The notes below the pieces were generated by a model that was not told the DNA's origin, ran no database searches, and worked only from the letters and a program-made list of their open reading frames with translations. Below, in pieces: positions 23,319-36,090 of a DNA stretch of 64,000 nucleotides. The translations under genes were made by a program, and so were the position numbers. The DNA comes from Atrichornis clamosus (taxonomy: Eukaryota; Chordata; Aves; Passeriformes; Menuridae), in contig WBMZ01005362.1 in NCBI GenBank assembly GCA_013400975.1, positions 62,001 through 126,000 of the forward strand, read 5' to 3'. Position 1 is the stretch's first letter, and each line of letters starts with the position of its first letter.

Positions 23319-24349
23319 TTAAAAATGTTTTCAAATTTATACAATAAGAAATAGCACAAGCACTGCAAAATCAAGTAAGTACTTTGCTTTTGCTGAAGTT
23401 CTACAGACAGTCTAGCAATAGAAAGAATGTTTGGATGGAAATATAACTAAGCAGAGATTCTGTAAATATTTCAGCTATAAAAAGCCACAGAAGTACAGGC
23501 TTTGATGAATTCCTGAGACCATTCTGTAAGGAATAAAAAGATTTACTAATGCTAATTCTAAAGATAGATACCCCTTCTGAGTTAACAGAAAGATTTTGGT
23601 GATAGAATGTTTCTAATCACAATTCTAACACTTCTGAAATTATGAACATGTGTAGAAAGTACAGATCCTGAATAAAGATGGATTGTAAGATGCTGACAAC
23701 ATTCTGGCCAGCAGAATGGAAATAGTCTTTTCAAGTATAAATCAGATCAAGTATCACTTCAGATTAATTAAGAACAAATTCATAATGATGTTAGTTCATT
23801 TATTTAATTTTACTTTTTCATAAATGTAGAATTGAGTCTGATGTCAGCCTTTTCTGGAGGTAGCAAGAAGGATTTTGATAGAGTGGGATGGATTGTCTAA
23901 ATCTAAACTGTTCCCCATACTGCAGGCCATCTGAACATGGCAATATAAACTTCTCTGTTCTAGAGATCACACTGCAATGAATACTAGAATCCAATTTGCA
24001 TGCCTATGGGAGAACACTCCAGGAGTTAATCTCTCTTTCTTTTATCTTTGATATTTTAACCTGAACTAATTTGAAGTCATATGCTACAACAGTTATAAAA
24101 CCATTTAATAGTTAAGTTCCACCTTTCTTCCAGATAACATCAGAATGACACAAAGAATAACATCAGAATCGACAGTCAAAGTGAACTATAAACTTGTAAC
24201 TTCCCACATGCATCTACCCTGACCTGTAGATAATTTCTCTGTTACATGTGGTAGAAAATAAATCTTTGCTCTGTTTTCATGGCTTAAAATATGGAGAATT
24301 TACAGACTTAAATACCTACACTGGTGTCCAAGTCACAGAGAGATGGGGA

Positions 24350-24495
24350 TCATGGAATCATAGAGTGGTTTGGGTTGGAAGGGGACCTTGAAGATCTTCT
24401 AGTTTCAAGCCCCCTGCTGTGGGCAGTGACACCTTCCACTAGATCAGGATGCTCAGAGCCCCATCCAGTCTGGCCTTGAATTTCCTTGGGACCTA
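24350..24495 (-). mobile_element. CR1 LINE, 3' end fragment
   Basis: It begins at the element's terminal repeat (TCATGGAATCATAGAGTGG), continues through TTTGGGTTGGAAGGGGACC and AAGATCTTCTAGTTTCAAG, and reaches CCCATCCAGTCTGGCCTTGA. This is the least degraded CR1 in the window, about 145 bp, on the minus strand. Confidence 0.87.
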
Positions 24496-25440
24496 AATAT
24501 TTCCTAGGGACTTACATATTATTACTGACTTCATGTGGGATGGCTTCAGATACCATGTTCAGAAGTGGTAGTCTAAACCAATATGGAAGGACAGAGTTAA
24601 ATGGAATCTTTAGCTTTTGGAAGCTGGAAAAATACCAGCCATTTCTTCCCTCGAAAACTGACAAACGCAAACAAAAATGTGGAGTTACTTACATTCCCCA
24701 GCAGCTGGTTGATGCCTTTAATTTCTTAGGCAATAATAGTACAAGGTTGACTGGGATAAGTTTTAGGTCTGGCAAACATTAAAAAGATATTTCAGATCTT
24801 AGCAGGGTAGCTGGCAGGTTTAGTAGATACCATATTTGGTTATGTGAACAGTAAAACAAAGGATATGGTTATTTTGATTTAGAATTGGATTTCCATACAA
24901 TGAGGATGATGAAGGAAGATGGGTAAAATTGTAAATCTCACTGATAGATATAACTGTGTTAGAGATCAAAATAGCAACGGAATTACACGGCTATTAATAT
25001 CCTGGTTTTAGGTGGATTTTTATTGGGAAAATAACTGTAAAACATCTGAGTATAATGGGATGGCACTAACAAAGGATGAGGAAAATTAGATATGTTCTGA
25101 CTCTTAAAAATGAAAAGAGAAAATGAGTATTTCGTTCTTCTAAAATGAGCATGTATTCAAAGAAAGATAGAAAGATATCCCTGTGGGTTGCTTTTTCCCC
25201 AAAGATGAAATCTTCATTAATTAGATATATGGATTTTTGCAGACATCACCAGTTCAGTGAACATAAGTATCTCTAGCAGACGATGTGAAATGTGGTTTTT
25301 AAGAAGTCATGTATCACCTACATGGTAGATCCTATTCTAAGACAGAAAAAACAAAGGGGTAAATTGGGCAGAACATGTAGAGATATGTTGTCAGCTTATC
25401 TTCAGCTTAGTTTGCTTAAGAGCACATGGAAAACAGTCTT

Positions 25441-25665
25441 GTTAGATACAGGGTCCACCTCTCACAGAAGTCTGGCCAAGCCAGCAGACAAGTCATTTAA
25501 CAGCTCTATGCTAATGTCTTTCCATCTACAAAATGCTTCTATTAACATTTACCTACCTCATAGTGGAAGCTGGAAGAGCTTAATTAACATGTGTAGTTAT
25601 TTAAAGCTCTTGGACTGAAAGCTGCACTAGAGATCCAAGATATTTGCTAATATTATTATTTCTAT
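25441..25665 (+). mobile_element. MIR-family SINE, long amniote-type copy
   Basis: The order of landmarks matches the amniote MIR type: GACAAGTCATTTAACAGCTC, CCATCTACAAAATGCTTC, the strongly diagnostic ACATTTACCTACCTCATAG, GCTTAATTAACATG, GTAGTTATTTAAAGCTCTTGG, and a TATTATTATT tail. It is the most complete SINE in the window and keeps its 3' tail. Confidence 0.7.
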
Positions 25666-26109
25666 ACCCAGATGGTTTGCTCATGTTTGCAACATGCCAG
25701 CATAGAAACCTACTGGATGCAACACAGTGTTGGAGAGTTGGTCAAATGAGGTCAATGGTATAAACAATAGTTCTACCTGGCAGGGTGCTTTGGCAGATCC
25801 AGCCATCCTAAGGCATAATTGCAAATCTTTGGCCATATAGAATACAAATCAACTTCAATTTATGATTCTATTAGCTCCAAACACACTAAGGAACGGTCTG
25901 GGAATTCATTCCAGCAGTATGCAGTCTCATTTGGGCAGATGTCACAACCTCTACCTTGGACTGAAAGCTCAGTGTGAGCCAGCAGAAAATACAGTTTTAA
26001 TATGTTGGATAATAAGGCAAATGCTGCTATTTGGGACTTGTAGCAAAGTCACCTGCTGACAGTTGGCATTAAAAAGGCAATGACACCTGCTAGACACATG
26101 GCAGGGGCA

Positions 26110-26180
26110 GAGGCAAAATCTGATCCTTTGTTGAAGTCAAGGGAGGTTTTGCCATTGACTTGAAACATGCCAGAATTTAT
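26110..26180. repeat. Fragment of an old palindromic repeat
   Basis: TTGAAGTCAAGGGAGGTTTT followed by GCCATTGACTTGAAAC contains inverted arms AAGTCAA (26134-26140) and TTGACTT (26155-26161). From memory, GAAGTCAATGG...CCATTGACTTC is a very common motif in old repeats of turtles, crocodiles and birds. The family name could not be verified. Confidence 0.4.
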
Positions 26181-28994
26181 CGTACAATTATTAATGATTT
26201 ATATGAGTATCTACAATGTTATGAGTAGTTTATGAAATATTTATTCACAGGAAGATATCCATAATGTCAAATAGTGGGGTTGCTGAGATTCTAAAGGAAT
26301 ATTATTAGTGTAATAAATACCTAGTAAAGAAGACAAGATAGATCACACATTAAAAATTGATTGATTCCAGAGTTTGACATCATCCCAAACAAAAGTCATA
26401 AACCAGACCATTTGGTGGTGTTGGTGAAGAGCACTTTTCAATGCTTAGTTGGTTTGTAATTTCTAGTGGCAAAACATTGTCCAAGAATCTGGGGAATAGA
26501 AAGAATTTCTGTGCATTCACTTTGTGCAGCAAATAAATTGACTGGCTCCTCTTCAGATTTATGAAATCCATGGACTTTGATGGAGATCATAAATAATTTA
26601 TGCAAAGCAAGCTCTGAGGAGAACCAGCTCTGGTTTTTGCCCATGTATATTGCCAAGTATCTCTTTCTTGCTCTGTATTTTAGTATTATCAATCTCCTGT
26701 GTCTAAATCTTTTTCTTGAAATTATATTTTTTAAAATGGAAGCTTTTAATAACCTTTCAATAAAACCTCTGCAGCTGAGTCTGCTAAAACACTCATTTAT
26801 TCTCTAAAGGGAGAAAATTTGCATACAGGTTTTTGAGTGTGCTGGGAGAATGTTTCTCTTGAAGTAATTTTTTTCCAGTAAAATCTCAGAGTGCTTGTTC
26901 AGGATGTTGGTCAGACAGATGAGCTTTCACAACCTGAAAAAATTTAGACTGGTTATGTCTTTCCAATGTGTATATCACTAGCTCAACGCAGACACATGAG
27001 GTTTTTCTGCAAAGCCTGCACAAGAGTCTGACAGCTTGTTTCAAACCACGCACAGTCAGCCATCAAGCTGCAGCAGTAGGCAGCTGCTGTAATGTGCTAT
27101 GGGCCATGGAAGAAAACCCATGGGAAAGCACCACTGAGCTCTTCCTACTTGCAGAAGAGGTTGCTTTGGTGTGGTGTAACTTACACACTATAAAAGGCTA
27201 ATTGTCTACACTTGAGAATATAAGGCTGAAAGGTTCAAGTGGAGAAGTCATGCTAAAGAGCCAGCAGCAAGAATTCCACGTCCTGGTGCTTCAGGACTCA
27301 GTTAAAACTGTCAGTACCTTCTGTGCGTGACTGTGGCCTTTGGCTTCTCTCTGTCTTTCTGGCTGAAGGTGGAGAGATGCTGGAGAAACTACAGGATCTG
27401 CTTACTTGTACTAAAATACTGGATTTGGAGAACTCACAGTGACCAGGTCATACCATAGTGCTTACTACTTCCTTTTTTGGGCCAAAGCAGAATGGAACTT
27501 TTTGTTCACACGAGGAATGGAAACTGAGTTGACTCTGAAAATTTTTTCCAGAATGTCTGTTGCAAAGTGACCCCATCACTTTAGTCTAGGCATTGGACTA
27601 AATAATCTGTCTTGCTGTGATTCCTCTGGTAACGCAGCTGCTGCTGTCCTGTCACAGTGAATGTATGGCAGATGAATTCACTGTCCAGCTTCAGACAAAA
27701 AGTTGTGGGTAACATACTGGTGCTTAGGAAAACATAATATGGTGGTTTGCAGTCCATAAAATGGGACAGAAGAACCCTGTGGCTTCTGTTTTCATCCTCC
27801 AATGTAATTGGTGGTGGTAGATTTAAAAGGTGGCCACGTTTTAAAGGGAAATGTAACTATAATGAAGTGTCACTTTGCAACATGCATTGCATGTACAGGT
27901 AACACAATCCCACCTGCTCATATCTGATGCAATCACATCACATGTCATAATGTGTTTTAAGTTTCAATAAGTACTCTGTTTAATTTTTTCCTGCTTTATA
28001 GTATTTTCTTCCTAAATCTACCTCTAGATCCTGTAATACTCTTAACATATCTGCAAATCTACTACAGTAGCTACTTTATTTAAATAACAAGACTCCCCCT
28101 TTACTGAGGAATTAAGCAACCTTTGTTGGCAGCAGTCTGCTAGAGTGCTTAATTCTGTAAAGGTTGTGCAAAACCCAGGCTAAACTATTGAAAGAATGTT
28201 TCAAAAAAATCAGAACTGAAGGTTTGCTCTGTTGCAGAGCAAATAAACTTGCATTAGCTCTTCAAAGCAGACCTCATTGTTCAATGTCTCTGAGGCAGCT
28301 GTTGCTTTCTCAGCAGAAATGCCTGTGATTCAGTTTGAACTAGTCCTCTGACTATTTTCACTGCATGAAATGATATCAGCAGAAAACTCTGTGGTCTACA
28401 TGACCAAGAAAGCATTCTACAATATTTAAAGTAAGTCTCTCTTTACAGCAGGAAACTATCAGAGTGACATGAGGAGATTATCCCTATTTGGCCTACACAT
28501 GGATGTTGTCACTTCTCTCAGTCTGAGCAATTCTTTTATTATTAATTAATCTCAGTGCCTCTCATGAAAGGACTCAGGGAGTGATCAGTACAAGTCAGTG
28601 TGAGCAGCAGGCTCAAAATCAGTCTTCAGGTTGGAAGAATTACTATTGCTCAGCAGTAAACAGATACCAGCAGTCCCATCTCATTCCCACTCAGTTGGTG
28701 GAAGAACCTGTGAACCAATAGTATAACAACAAATGTATGTGAAGGTGTAAATAGCCCACTAAAAACACCATTAGCAGGTAAGACTGTTGGTTTTCAGTCA
28801 GGGTTTACAACCAGTTGGGAGTGGGAATGGCTTCACTTGGGAGCATGCTGAGGTACCACAGCTGGAGAAAATGAAATGATGTCTCTGCTCTCAACAAAAC
28901 GAAGTGCCTAACACAGCCAGTTTTGTATTAAACTGTTTAGAGCTGAAGACAACTTACAGCCACCAGACTTTCTAAGATAAGTATGAATAAGTCT
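26181..28994. other. Non-coding stretch
   Basis: It contains a 77-codon plus frame at 26968-27201, a canonical TATAAAAGG at 27189-27197 without other promoter support, and a CR1/L2-like phrase (GGCATTGGACTAAATAATCT) near 27590 that is too short to call. No gene is supported. Confidence 0.5.
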
Positions 28995-29105
28995 TGTTAA
29001 CACCATTTTAGAGTTAGGAAAACAAAGGAAAATGGAAAGAATCATTTGCCTGAAGGTTCCCAGCAAGTCACTGGCAGTGCCAAGCTTTAGGTCTCTTGAC
29101 TTGTT
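28995..29105 (-). mobile_element. MIR-type SINE remnant
   Basis: CACCATTTTAGAGTTAGGAA, TGCCTGAAGGTTCCCAGC, AAGTCACTGGCAGTGCCAAG and TTTAGGTCTCTTGAC follow the minus-strand order of the MIR core (CCCATTTTACAGATGAGGAA ... CCCAAGGTCACACAGCAAGT ... GGTCTCCTGAC). It is heavily mutated. Confidence 0.5.
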
Positions 29106-32100
29106 GCTTAGCTCTCTGTAGAGTCAAGTATCTCTTTGCACAGAAATGTTAGCAGCCAAATTTCGTTCCCACGAAATGTGGGTGCCGGAAAAAGTCCAAT
29201 TCATGTCATTGGTAATTTGGCTTAGGTGACAACTAGACACTAAGTAACAAATCGCCTTTTTTCAGTTTGGTTCAAATCTGTACTAAAAAGTAGACTCAAA
29301 CTTCATGTTTATAGTGTGGTTGAACAACTGCATATATGTATCAGATTAGTATACATACATTCATTTTCATTTTCCAAGAATTTGTGTAAATTTCTTATCT
29401 GTTGACTTGCTGATCAGTCTTTCACTGCCAACATTTTTGTAAAGGGAATAAATATAGATAACTTGTGTCATTAAGTAATATATGCATGCTACCTAGACAT
29501 ATAATTTTGAAGGTGCAGTAATTTTGAATATTTATACTATGCCTAGTTTCCCATTAATATAGTTTAAATTTAAAAATAAATCTTTAAACTTTAGTTCTCT
29601 ATCCCAATCCTTTAAAAAAAATATAGACCTCTCTTTGAAGGGCTGGTGGTGTCAGATAGTAGGGAGTTAAGCTGGGTGTCCTTTGTTTAAAGTTGTTAAT
29701 GTCTATCTCATCTGTTCTATCATCTTCAATTTGTCAACAGTGTGTAGTAATATGTTTGATTCATTAGAAGTGAAAAAAGAATGGCAAAAGCAAGTAAATA
29801 TGTCAGTTAAACCCCACAAGTATTAAGTCACCTCAATTTGTTTGTCTGGTAAAAACTGGGCTCTCATTGGGTGAACTGAGGCCAGCTTGATTCACCACCA
29901 AAATGTGGATCTGGAACTGACATTGAATTTGCAGATGTGCATGAAAGAAACCCCTTGAGTTTTGAAATAATTGACTTTAAGGAGAGGCATGAAGAATGTA
30001 AACAGCATTGTTAAGCAAAATGAAGTTAATCAATTACTGTCATTACTACTGAAATCACTCTCAGTTTGACATCATGTTGATTTTCTCATTATTTTGTCTA
30101 AATAGAGATTAAATTTTTTTTTTCAATTCATTTAGACTGCACAAATCCAGGACGTTTCTGAACAATCTTCTTGCTTATAAACAACAAAAGGAAGTGATGT
30201 CATACATGAAATTAATAAATAAGAAGTGAAGTTTTTGTGTGTGCAAAAATGTCAATTTTAGAGCTTTCAGGGAGAAAGAGGTATAAACACTGAAGGAAAA
30301 CCAGCATGAGTTGGAGTGAAGAGTGCTGAAAATATCAAGCATATATTGAAAACCCCAAGCATGTAATTACATGCTGTCCTTGTCCATGCTCTCTAATTGT
30401 AATTTTGGGCTTTTCAGGCCATCATAAAAACAATGCTGTAGTGAAAAACCAGGACAATGTCTCTCTTTCTTGACTCTCTGTTTATGTAGGCTGTCATCCA
30501 AAGCTGTCAAAGAATCAAGCCCTCTTAGCAGAGCTTTTCCAGGTGCTTTCTGTCTAGTGGAAGTTTACATACAGGCTGATTCAGAAGTGTAACAACTACA
30601 ATTGAATTACCCATGTCCAAATTCATTTACGCTTCTGTTCTCTGGTATTCAGCTGAGCCACAGAGCATCTTTCGGGTCATTTAGATCCACAACAGCCCTT
30701 CTAATGGGAGTGATGTACTTTACATGTCAACACAGCCTAACTTATCTGGCTCATATTTTCTCTGTTGGAATGCAAGACCTAAAATAGATGCCATTGTAAT
30801 ACTTGGCTTTCATTTAAAGACCCATCTACTGATGCCTGATGGAAACATTTTTAAACACTCCATTTAGAGATAATTTTGCTCATATGTTATAGATTTCTCC
30901 TATTCCTCTTTTTCCAGCTAAAACAAGCAAGAAAAAATGGATTTTATCTGATTAAGATTTCAGTCTTTTATTTGTGACCCTAGAGTGCTGAAACTTCCAG
31001 AGCAATCAGCGATGCTGTCACAAACTAAATTTCACCAGGTGTTTAAAAGGTGTTTAAAAGAAGTGCACATTTATGTCTCACCTTCCTTCTTTTTTAAATA
31101 GTATATCTAGTATTATATCTAATACAAATGATGACAGTATGCCCAAGTCTTAAAAAGTGTCTAATCCTCTGTTTGATACACTTTGAGGCAATCTTGTTCT
31201 TGGAAATGGGTGGTGCGCACTTGGTGAAGGTTGGCCTTGTGCAGTCTCCAGCTGGGCATTTGGAAAGCCAAATATTCAAAATCACTATTTCCTTTGAATG
31301 TGTGTTCCAGTCATCTGATGTGTGTGGAATTTGAAGCAGCTAAATATGTGCCCACAAACTGAATGACTGATTGCATGAACAAAAATTGAAATAAGTTTTA
31401 TAAATTATCAGTGATTGTTCAAATGAAAAATAAATTGCAATTTGAGATCTGAAACCAAACTAAATAAAAGATTGCTGTGGAACTCTGTAAACACAAGTCT
31501 GTCTTTAACAAATGCAATCAGTGTTATTATCACTGTTACCAAGATTGTGGCAAGTGGTTATGAATTATGGGAATTAGCCAAAAGAAAAATACTGTCTTGA
31601 GTTAAAAAACTAGCAAATGCTATGATGGGTTAAGGAGTATCTGCTTTTGCCAGAATGACCCCTAAAAAACTTTAGAAGGAAAGAAGCATTTGCAGCAAAA
31701 GAGAAAGAAAAGGGTCAACTACCAAGTAAATAGGACACAGTTAGAGTGTCTGGGCTTTTTGCTTTTCTAACAAATCTTTTGAAAATTCTTTCAATATTCA
31801 GAGTGCTGCCTATCATGCTGGGAGAAGCAATATTTGAGCCCTGAGACATGTTATAAAGGACTTTGCATATCTAATCCACAGAGTGGGAAAACAAAACTTG
31901 TGATGCTTAAGAAAACAGCAGACAGAAACAAGAAGTGTCAGCTACATGTGCTTTTGCATTTATCAGTCATCAGGTGGACTCCTCTCAGCCACCTCAAGTT
32001 AGTGCTGAATTGGTATCACATCCTTGTAATCAAAATGCTCCTTTGTGTGTATCTCAAGCACTGCTGCCTTCAGCCCACACAATGATTGCTTGTCTGCTTC

Positions 32101-32180
32101 ATGTTTACACAATCCTTTCACAAGATACATACAGCTTAACCAAGGAGCTTTGGCCAACATTTTCCAAATGTCATTGCCTA
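29106..32180. other. Non-coding AT-rich stretch
   Basis: There are no convincing exons. A perfect 11-bp tandem duplication (GGTGTTTAAAA twice) lies at 31038-31059. Short open frames at 30602-30787, 31128-31334 and 31834-32344 lack splice support. I found no other structure. Confidence 0.5.
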
Positions 32181-32310
32181 AAGCCTGGCTTCTTTTCAGA
32201 GGTGCTGAGCATCAAAGCTTTCTAGAGACTTGGAGAATGAATTGTTGTGCTCAGCATTTTGTGGTAAAGCACAGATTTAAGCACCTTCGTCCAGGCACTC
32301 AGTATTTTTG
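32181..32310. mobile_element. Second copy of the palindromic GTGCTGAGCAC repeat family
   Basis: GCCTGGCTTCTTTTCAGAGG followed by TGCTGAGCATC, then about 35 bp later TTGTTGTGCTCAGCATTTTG and ACAGATTTAAGCACCTTCG. The two arms TGCTGAGCA and TGCTCAGCA are inverted. The flanking TTTTCAGAGG and the AGATTTAAGCACC phrase agree with the layout of the element at 58.8-59.1 kb and with an archosaur/turtle repeat I recall but cannot name with certainty. Confidence 0.42.
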
Positions 32311-32521
32311 TGTTAGGGTTAGGGACTCGATGTTACAACACTGAACTACAGAGCTTCCATCACAGGCATACAAGTAAGGTGAATATTTAGGATATGCTAA
32401 TGATCTGTTATGATGACGAGAACAGTAATACGTGATGGACATAAGCCTAGTTTGTCTCGCAGGTATTTTTGGTTCTGTCTGCTGAAGAAACTGGAGATAC
32501 TAAATATCTGTCAGGAATGAG

Positions 32522-32556
32522 TTCATGCATGAGGATATGAGTCCTCCATGCATGAA
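32522..32556. other. Hairpin: 14-bp arms, 6-nt loop
   Basis: Arms TTCATGCATGAGGA (32522-32535) and TCCTCCATGCATGAA (32542-32556) pair completely except for one bulged C. The loop is TATGAG. The arms carry ATGCATG on both sides. It has the size of a small stem-loop, but the stem is short for a miRNA precursor. Confidence 0.75.
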
Positions 32557-35147
32557 TTTCTGTTGGCAGAAGGAGTGACTGGCAGTGCCCTTGCCATAAG
32601 CCTGCTGACTTGGAAAAGTTATTTTTTTAGGACCGTAACTGTTGTGTGAACAAGGTTGGTGCAGGGATCAGCATGAGAGTTATTTTTTTTCACCTTACAC
32701 TTCCTTGACTAATTAAAAAAACAAAAAAAAAAAAATCAATCCATGTCCGACCTGATTCCATGGAAACCTAAAGCAAATCATTAATAGCCATATGTGCATG
32801 GGATCAGCTCTTCACCAGTCAAACTGTGCCAGAAGTAGGATGTACATGGGTCAGGTGTTGTAAGGTCAGATCTGGATTAACTCTTTTATGGAACAGCATT
32901 AAGTGACAAACTTTGCTGTTGAGTTATTGTGAAAGAAGTAGGGCTAAGTGAAAGGGAGGGCTTGACTTCAGATTTCCTGTCTGAAGCCATCAGAGGTCAG
33001 GATTGTTCAATGTGAGAGTAGAGTTCATGTGTGTGACTGACTTCCAGGATTCAAGCATGTTTTAGCATAGGAGTGTAAGGATGGGAAAATGTTAATAATG
33101 AAATGTTATTTCATTCAAATTTCAAAGTTTGCTTCACTTCTCTGACAAATTTTTACTTCCTTTTTTATGTTTTCCTGCAAAATCGTCTTGTGTTACATAA
33201 AAGGAACATCCTCTCAAAGTCATAAAGTAGGAATAAGCCTTTCTTGAGACACAGGTTCTTATTTTCATTCAACTTCAAACTTCAAGCATCACTAGTCTAA
33301 GAAATTTGTTTGTCTTTCATGTTTTACTAGTCAAGTGGTCCCATCACAGGAAAAAGTTCAAGAAGTAGGGCATCTTTGAAGTTTAGGTCCTCCCATGCTT
33401 AGGTGGTGATTTTAGGGTTACAGTTTCAGTCAAAAGTTTGCATGTTGCAGTTAAGCTTCATTTTATTCTCTAACAGGCAAACAAACAACTTTTTGTAAGA
33501 TAACCTGAGTTGGTTTTTTTGGTCACAATGCCCATGCAAATAGATTTATCTACTCCCGTTTTTCAAAAATAAAATCAAACGCCATCTGTTTACTACAGTG
33601 CTTGTGTATGTGCAGGTATCACAAACTAGCCAAAGCACTGGAAGTTCATTTCCCAGCCACTTCTCTATGTGCAAGTGTCCTGACTCCTCCCTGAAATTAG
33701 GCCTAACTTTACTCAATTTCATCTTAAGAGATAATTTTCAGCTACTTTCCAGGAGCTTATAGAAGCTTGTTTAGTTATTAACTAGCTTTAAGTGTATTTA
33801 ATGACTTGAAACTTGTACAGCATTTGAAAAACAGTAAAAAATGTTCTTTTTACTGAATAAATAACAAGAGCAGACCATGAAAAACAAAGATGCAGGAAGA
33901 AACGTGTAGTATTGTGGTGATAGGAAACACTTGGTAACTCCTTCAGCGAAAGCTCTGGTAATGAGGTACACCTGGTCTCACTTAACCCTTCCCCAGCCCC
34001 TTTTCTATGGAGTGTTATTGCCATCTCCCTGTCCTCAAAGTGATTCAGAAGCTGGATGCAGGAGGATTGTTTTGTTATGTTGTGCTTGTATTTCTGTGTA
34101 AATATGTTTTAATCAAAAAGACCTGGGCTCTTTGTTTTTGTTTCTAAATGCAAAAATCATATACTCTTTTGAGGACATCTAGCTCTAAATGAAAAATACC
34201 ATATCTGAAAACTGGCAAGACTGCAACAAGAACTTTTTTCTCCCCACTGTGCTTCTTTTGTGGCTTTCTCTTCATTATTGGTAGAGCCAAGAAGCTACAG
34301 CCCTAGCGGGGCCATTTTGGAGCTGGCTGCAGCTTGCTACACCTCCTTCCAAGTGGTAAGTGCTCTTGATTCCTGCTGTATTTTTTTAATACTCTTATTT
34401 GTTTTTCTCTGTCACACTTAAGGAGACAGTGAGAATGGAAATATGAATTTCTGAACCAGAATGAAATGCTAAGGCTTTTGAAGTGGGTTTATATTTGTTG
34501 CTTAAGTGTCATTCTTCTGGGGAAAAGTAATAATGAATGTGCATATTTTTATATATATATATATAAATGTTTTCTAAAATTCATGCTGATAACATATTTG
34601 CTGTACCACACTTTGAAAAAATAACACTAACTGAAGAATGATTTTCAATCTTTAGGCCTCTGGAAAGTGTTGTGGTTTGGTTTTGGGGTTTTTTTGGTGG
34701 AGGCCAGGAAGGAGGGAAGGTAGGATAAGCATTTAACCATTTCTGAATTAATTTGCCAGCATCTCTATTCTCTATACTATACATGCATACACTTTTTCTA
34801 TCTTGTATCTGTTAATAAAATGAAGCCAGATATATTACAAAGGTATTGCTTAGCTCTCCTGAAATGGTAGAGATTATGTTAGAATTTTACATCTTATTTG
34901 CTTGTAAACCTCATATTTAAGGAAGGCTTGAAATAACCCTGAAAAATATGAATTAAAGGTAACTCAAATGTGGTAGTTTTTAAACAGGTTAAAAAAATAC
35001 TTTTGAAAATGATCAACAGCTTTATAAGTTTCAATGGCATCTCAACCTCACAAACTTTACCGGGGCCACCTCAGCACGTGACTGTGGAAGATGGAGTACA
35101 GGCACCTAAACTTATTTTGCTCACTTGCTCTTTCTGTCTCTTCCCAG

Positions 35148-35275
35148 GCCTGGGAGGGAAAGAATGTTGTTTTCCTAGTCTGAGGGGATGTCTTTTACCA
35201 GTCTACAGGCAAAGTAATCTATCTGGAGTTTCTCCTGTTTTTCTGGACTATAGAGGTGGATTTACAAAACAATAA
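35148..35275 (+). other. Candidate terminal exon after a near-ideal acceptor
   Basis: The acceptor gctctttctgtctcttcccag is excellent. With two bases completing a codon (phase 1), the frame starts LGGKECCFPSLRG and runs 42 codons to TAA at 35273-35275. A weak donor (gtggat) lies near 35255. The family is not recognised, and frames of this length are common by chance. Confidence 0.12.
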
Positions 35276-36090
35276 GAGAGAGCCATGTTGCTCCAAAGAC
35301 TCTCGAAATGCCTTGATTTGATGCCACCCAACTCCTTCCTTTTATCATTTTGGGTCTGATAACAAAAAATACCGTGATGAGGAATAAGGCAGTCATTATG
35401 ATGTCTCTGTTTTTAAAGAGCATAGTTTCCTGTTTCTATTTTTCATTCTCAGTAACCTCTGGTGGGAAGGCACTTGTGGATATTGTGAACTGTGTCTATA
35501 CCTGACTCATCTTAAGCAAAGCTTTGTTTGCAAGTAAATAGGAGCATTATCTGAAGGCAAAGTGGGAAACTGGGCCCTATGTGGATGGTTTACATCTTTC
35601 AGTAAAAGCATAAAATCCTAACACCAATGTTTGAAAACTGTGAAGCTTGAAATATGCCTGCAGTGGATGTAGATAATATTCTAAGCCACAAAGGTAAGAC
35701 AGAAGGGACTCTGATACAGTGTTAAAAGAAAAGGTATGTATGGCTGTAAGAGGCAATACTACTTACGACAGGGTGATGACACCTTTATCTCTTTCCTGCA
35801 GTCTGGCTAAATTCTCTGGTGATTATGTGCTTATTTCCAAATTCGTAGACTTTTAAAAAGATGCTTTACTATTTTATAAAGTGTTCTGTTACTAACTCAT
35901 TTTGCTTATCCCTAAGATTATTAGTAGAACTGGATAAAAAACCCTGAAACATAGAATCTGGTATTTCAATAGTAGGAAATATAGTAGACTACACGATAAG
36001 CCTTCAGGTTTCTACTATGTGTACAGCACTTTTCTGGCAAAGCTTTTTTTAATTTTCTTTTCTCTCTTTTTTCTTTTTTTTTTCCAACAG

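Noticed and set aside
27189..27197. TATAAAAGG promoter
   Set aside because: A lone canonical TATA box in AT-rich DNA, with no initiator, CpG enrichment or downstream exon.
32320..32333. Two TTAGGG units, possible interstitial telomere
   Set aside because: Only two units, expected by chance. No longer array or degenerate flank. The single unit near 43233 is the same case.
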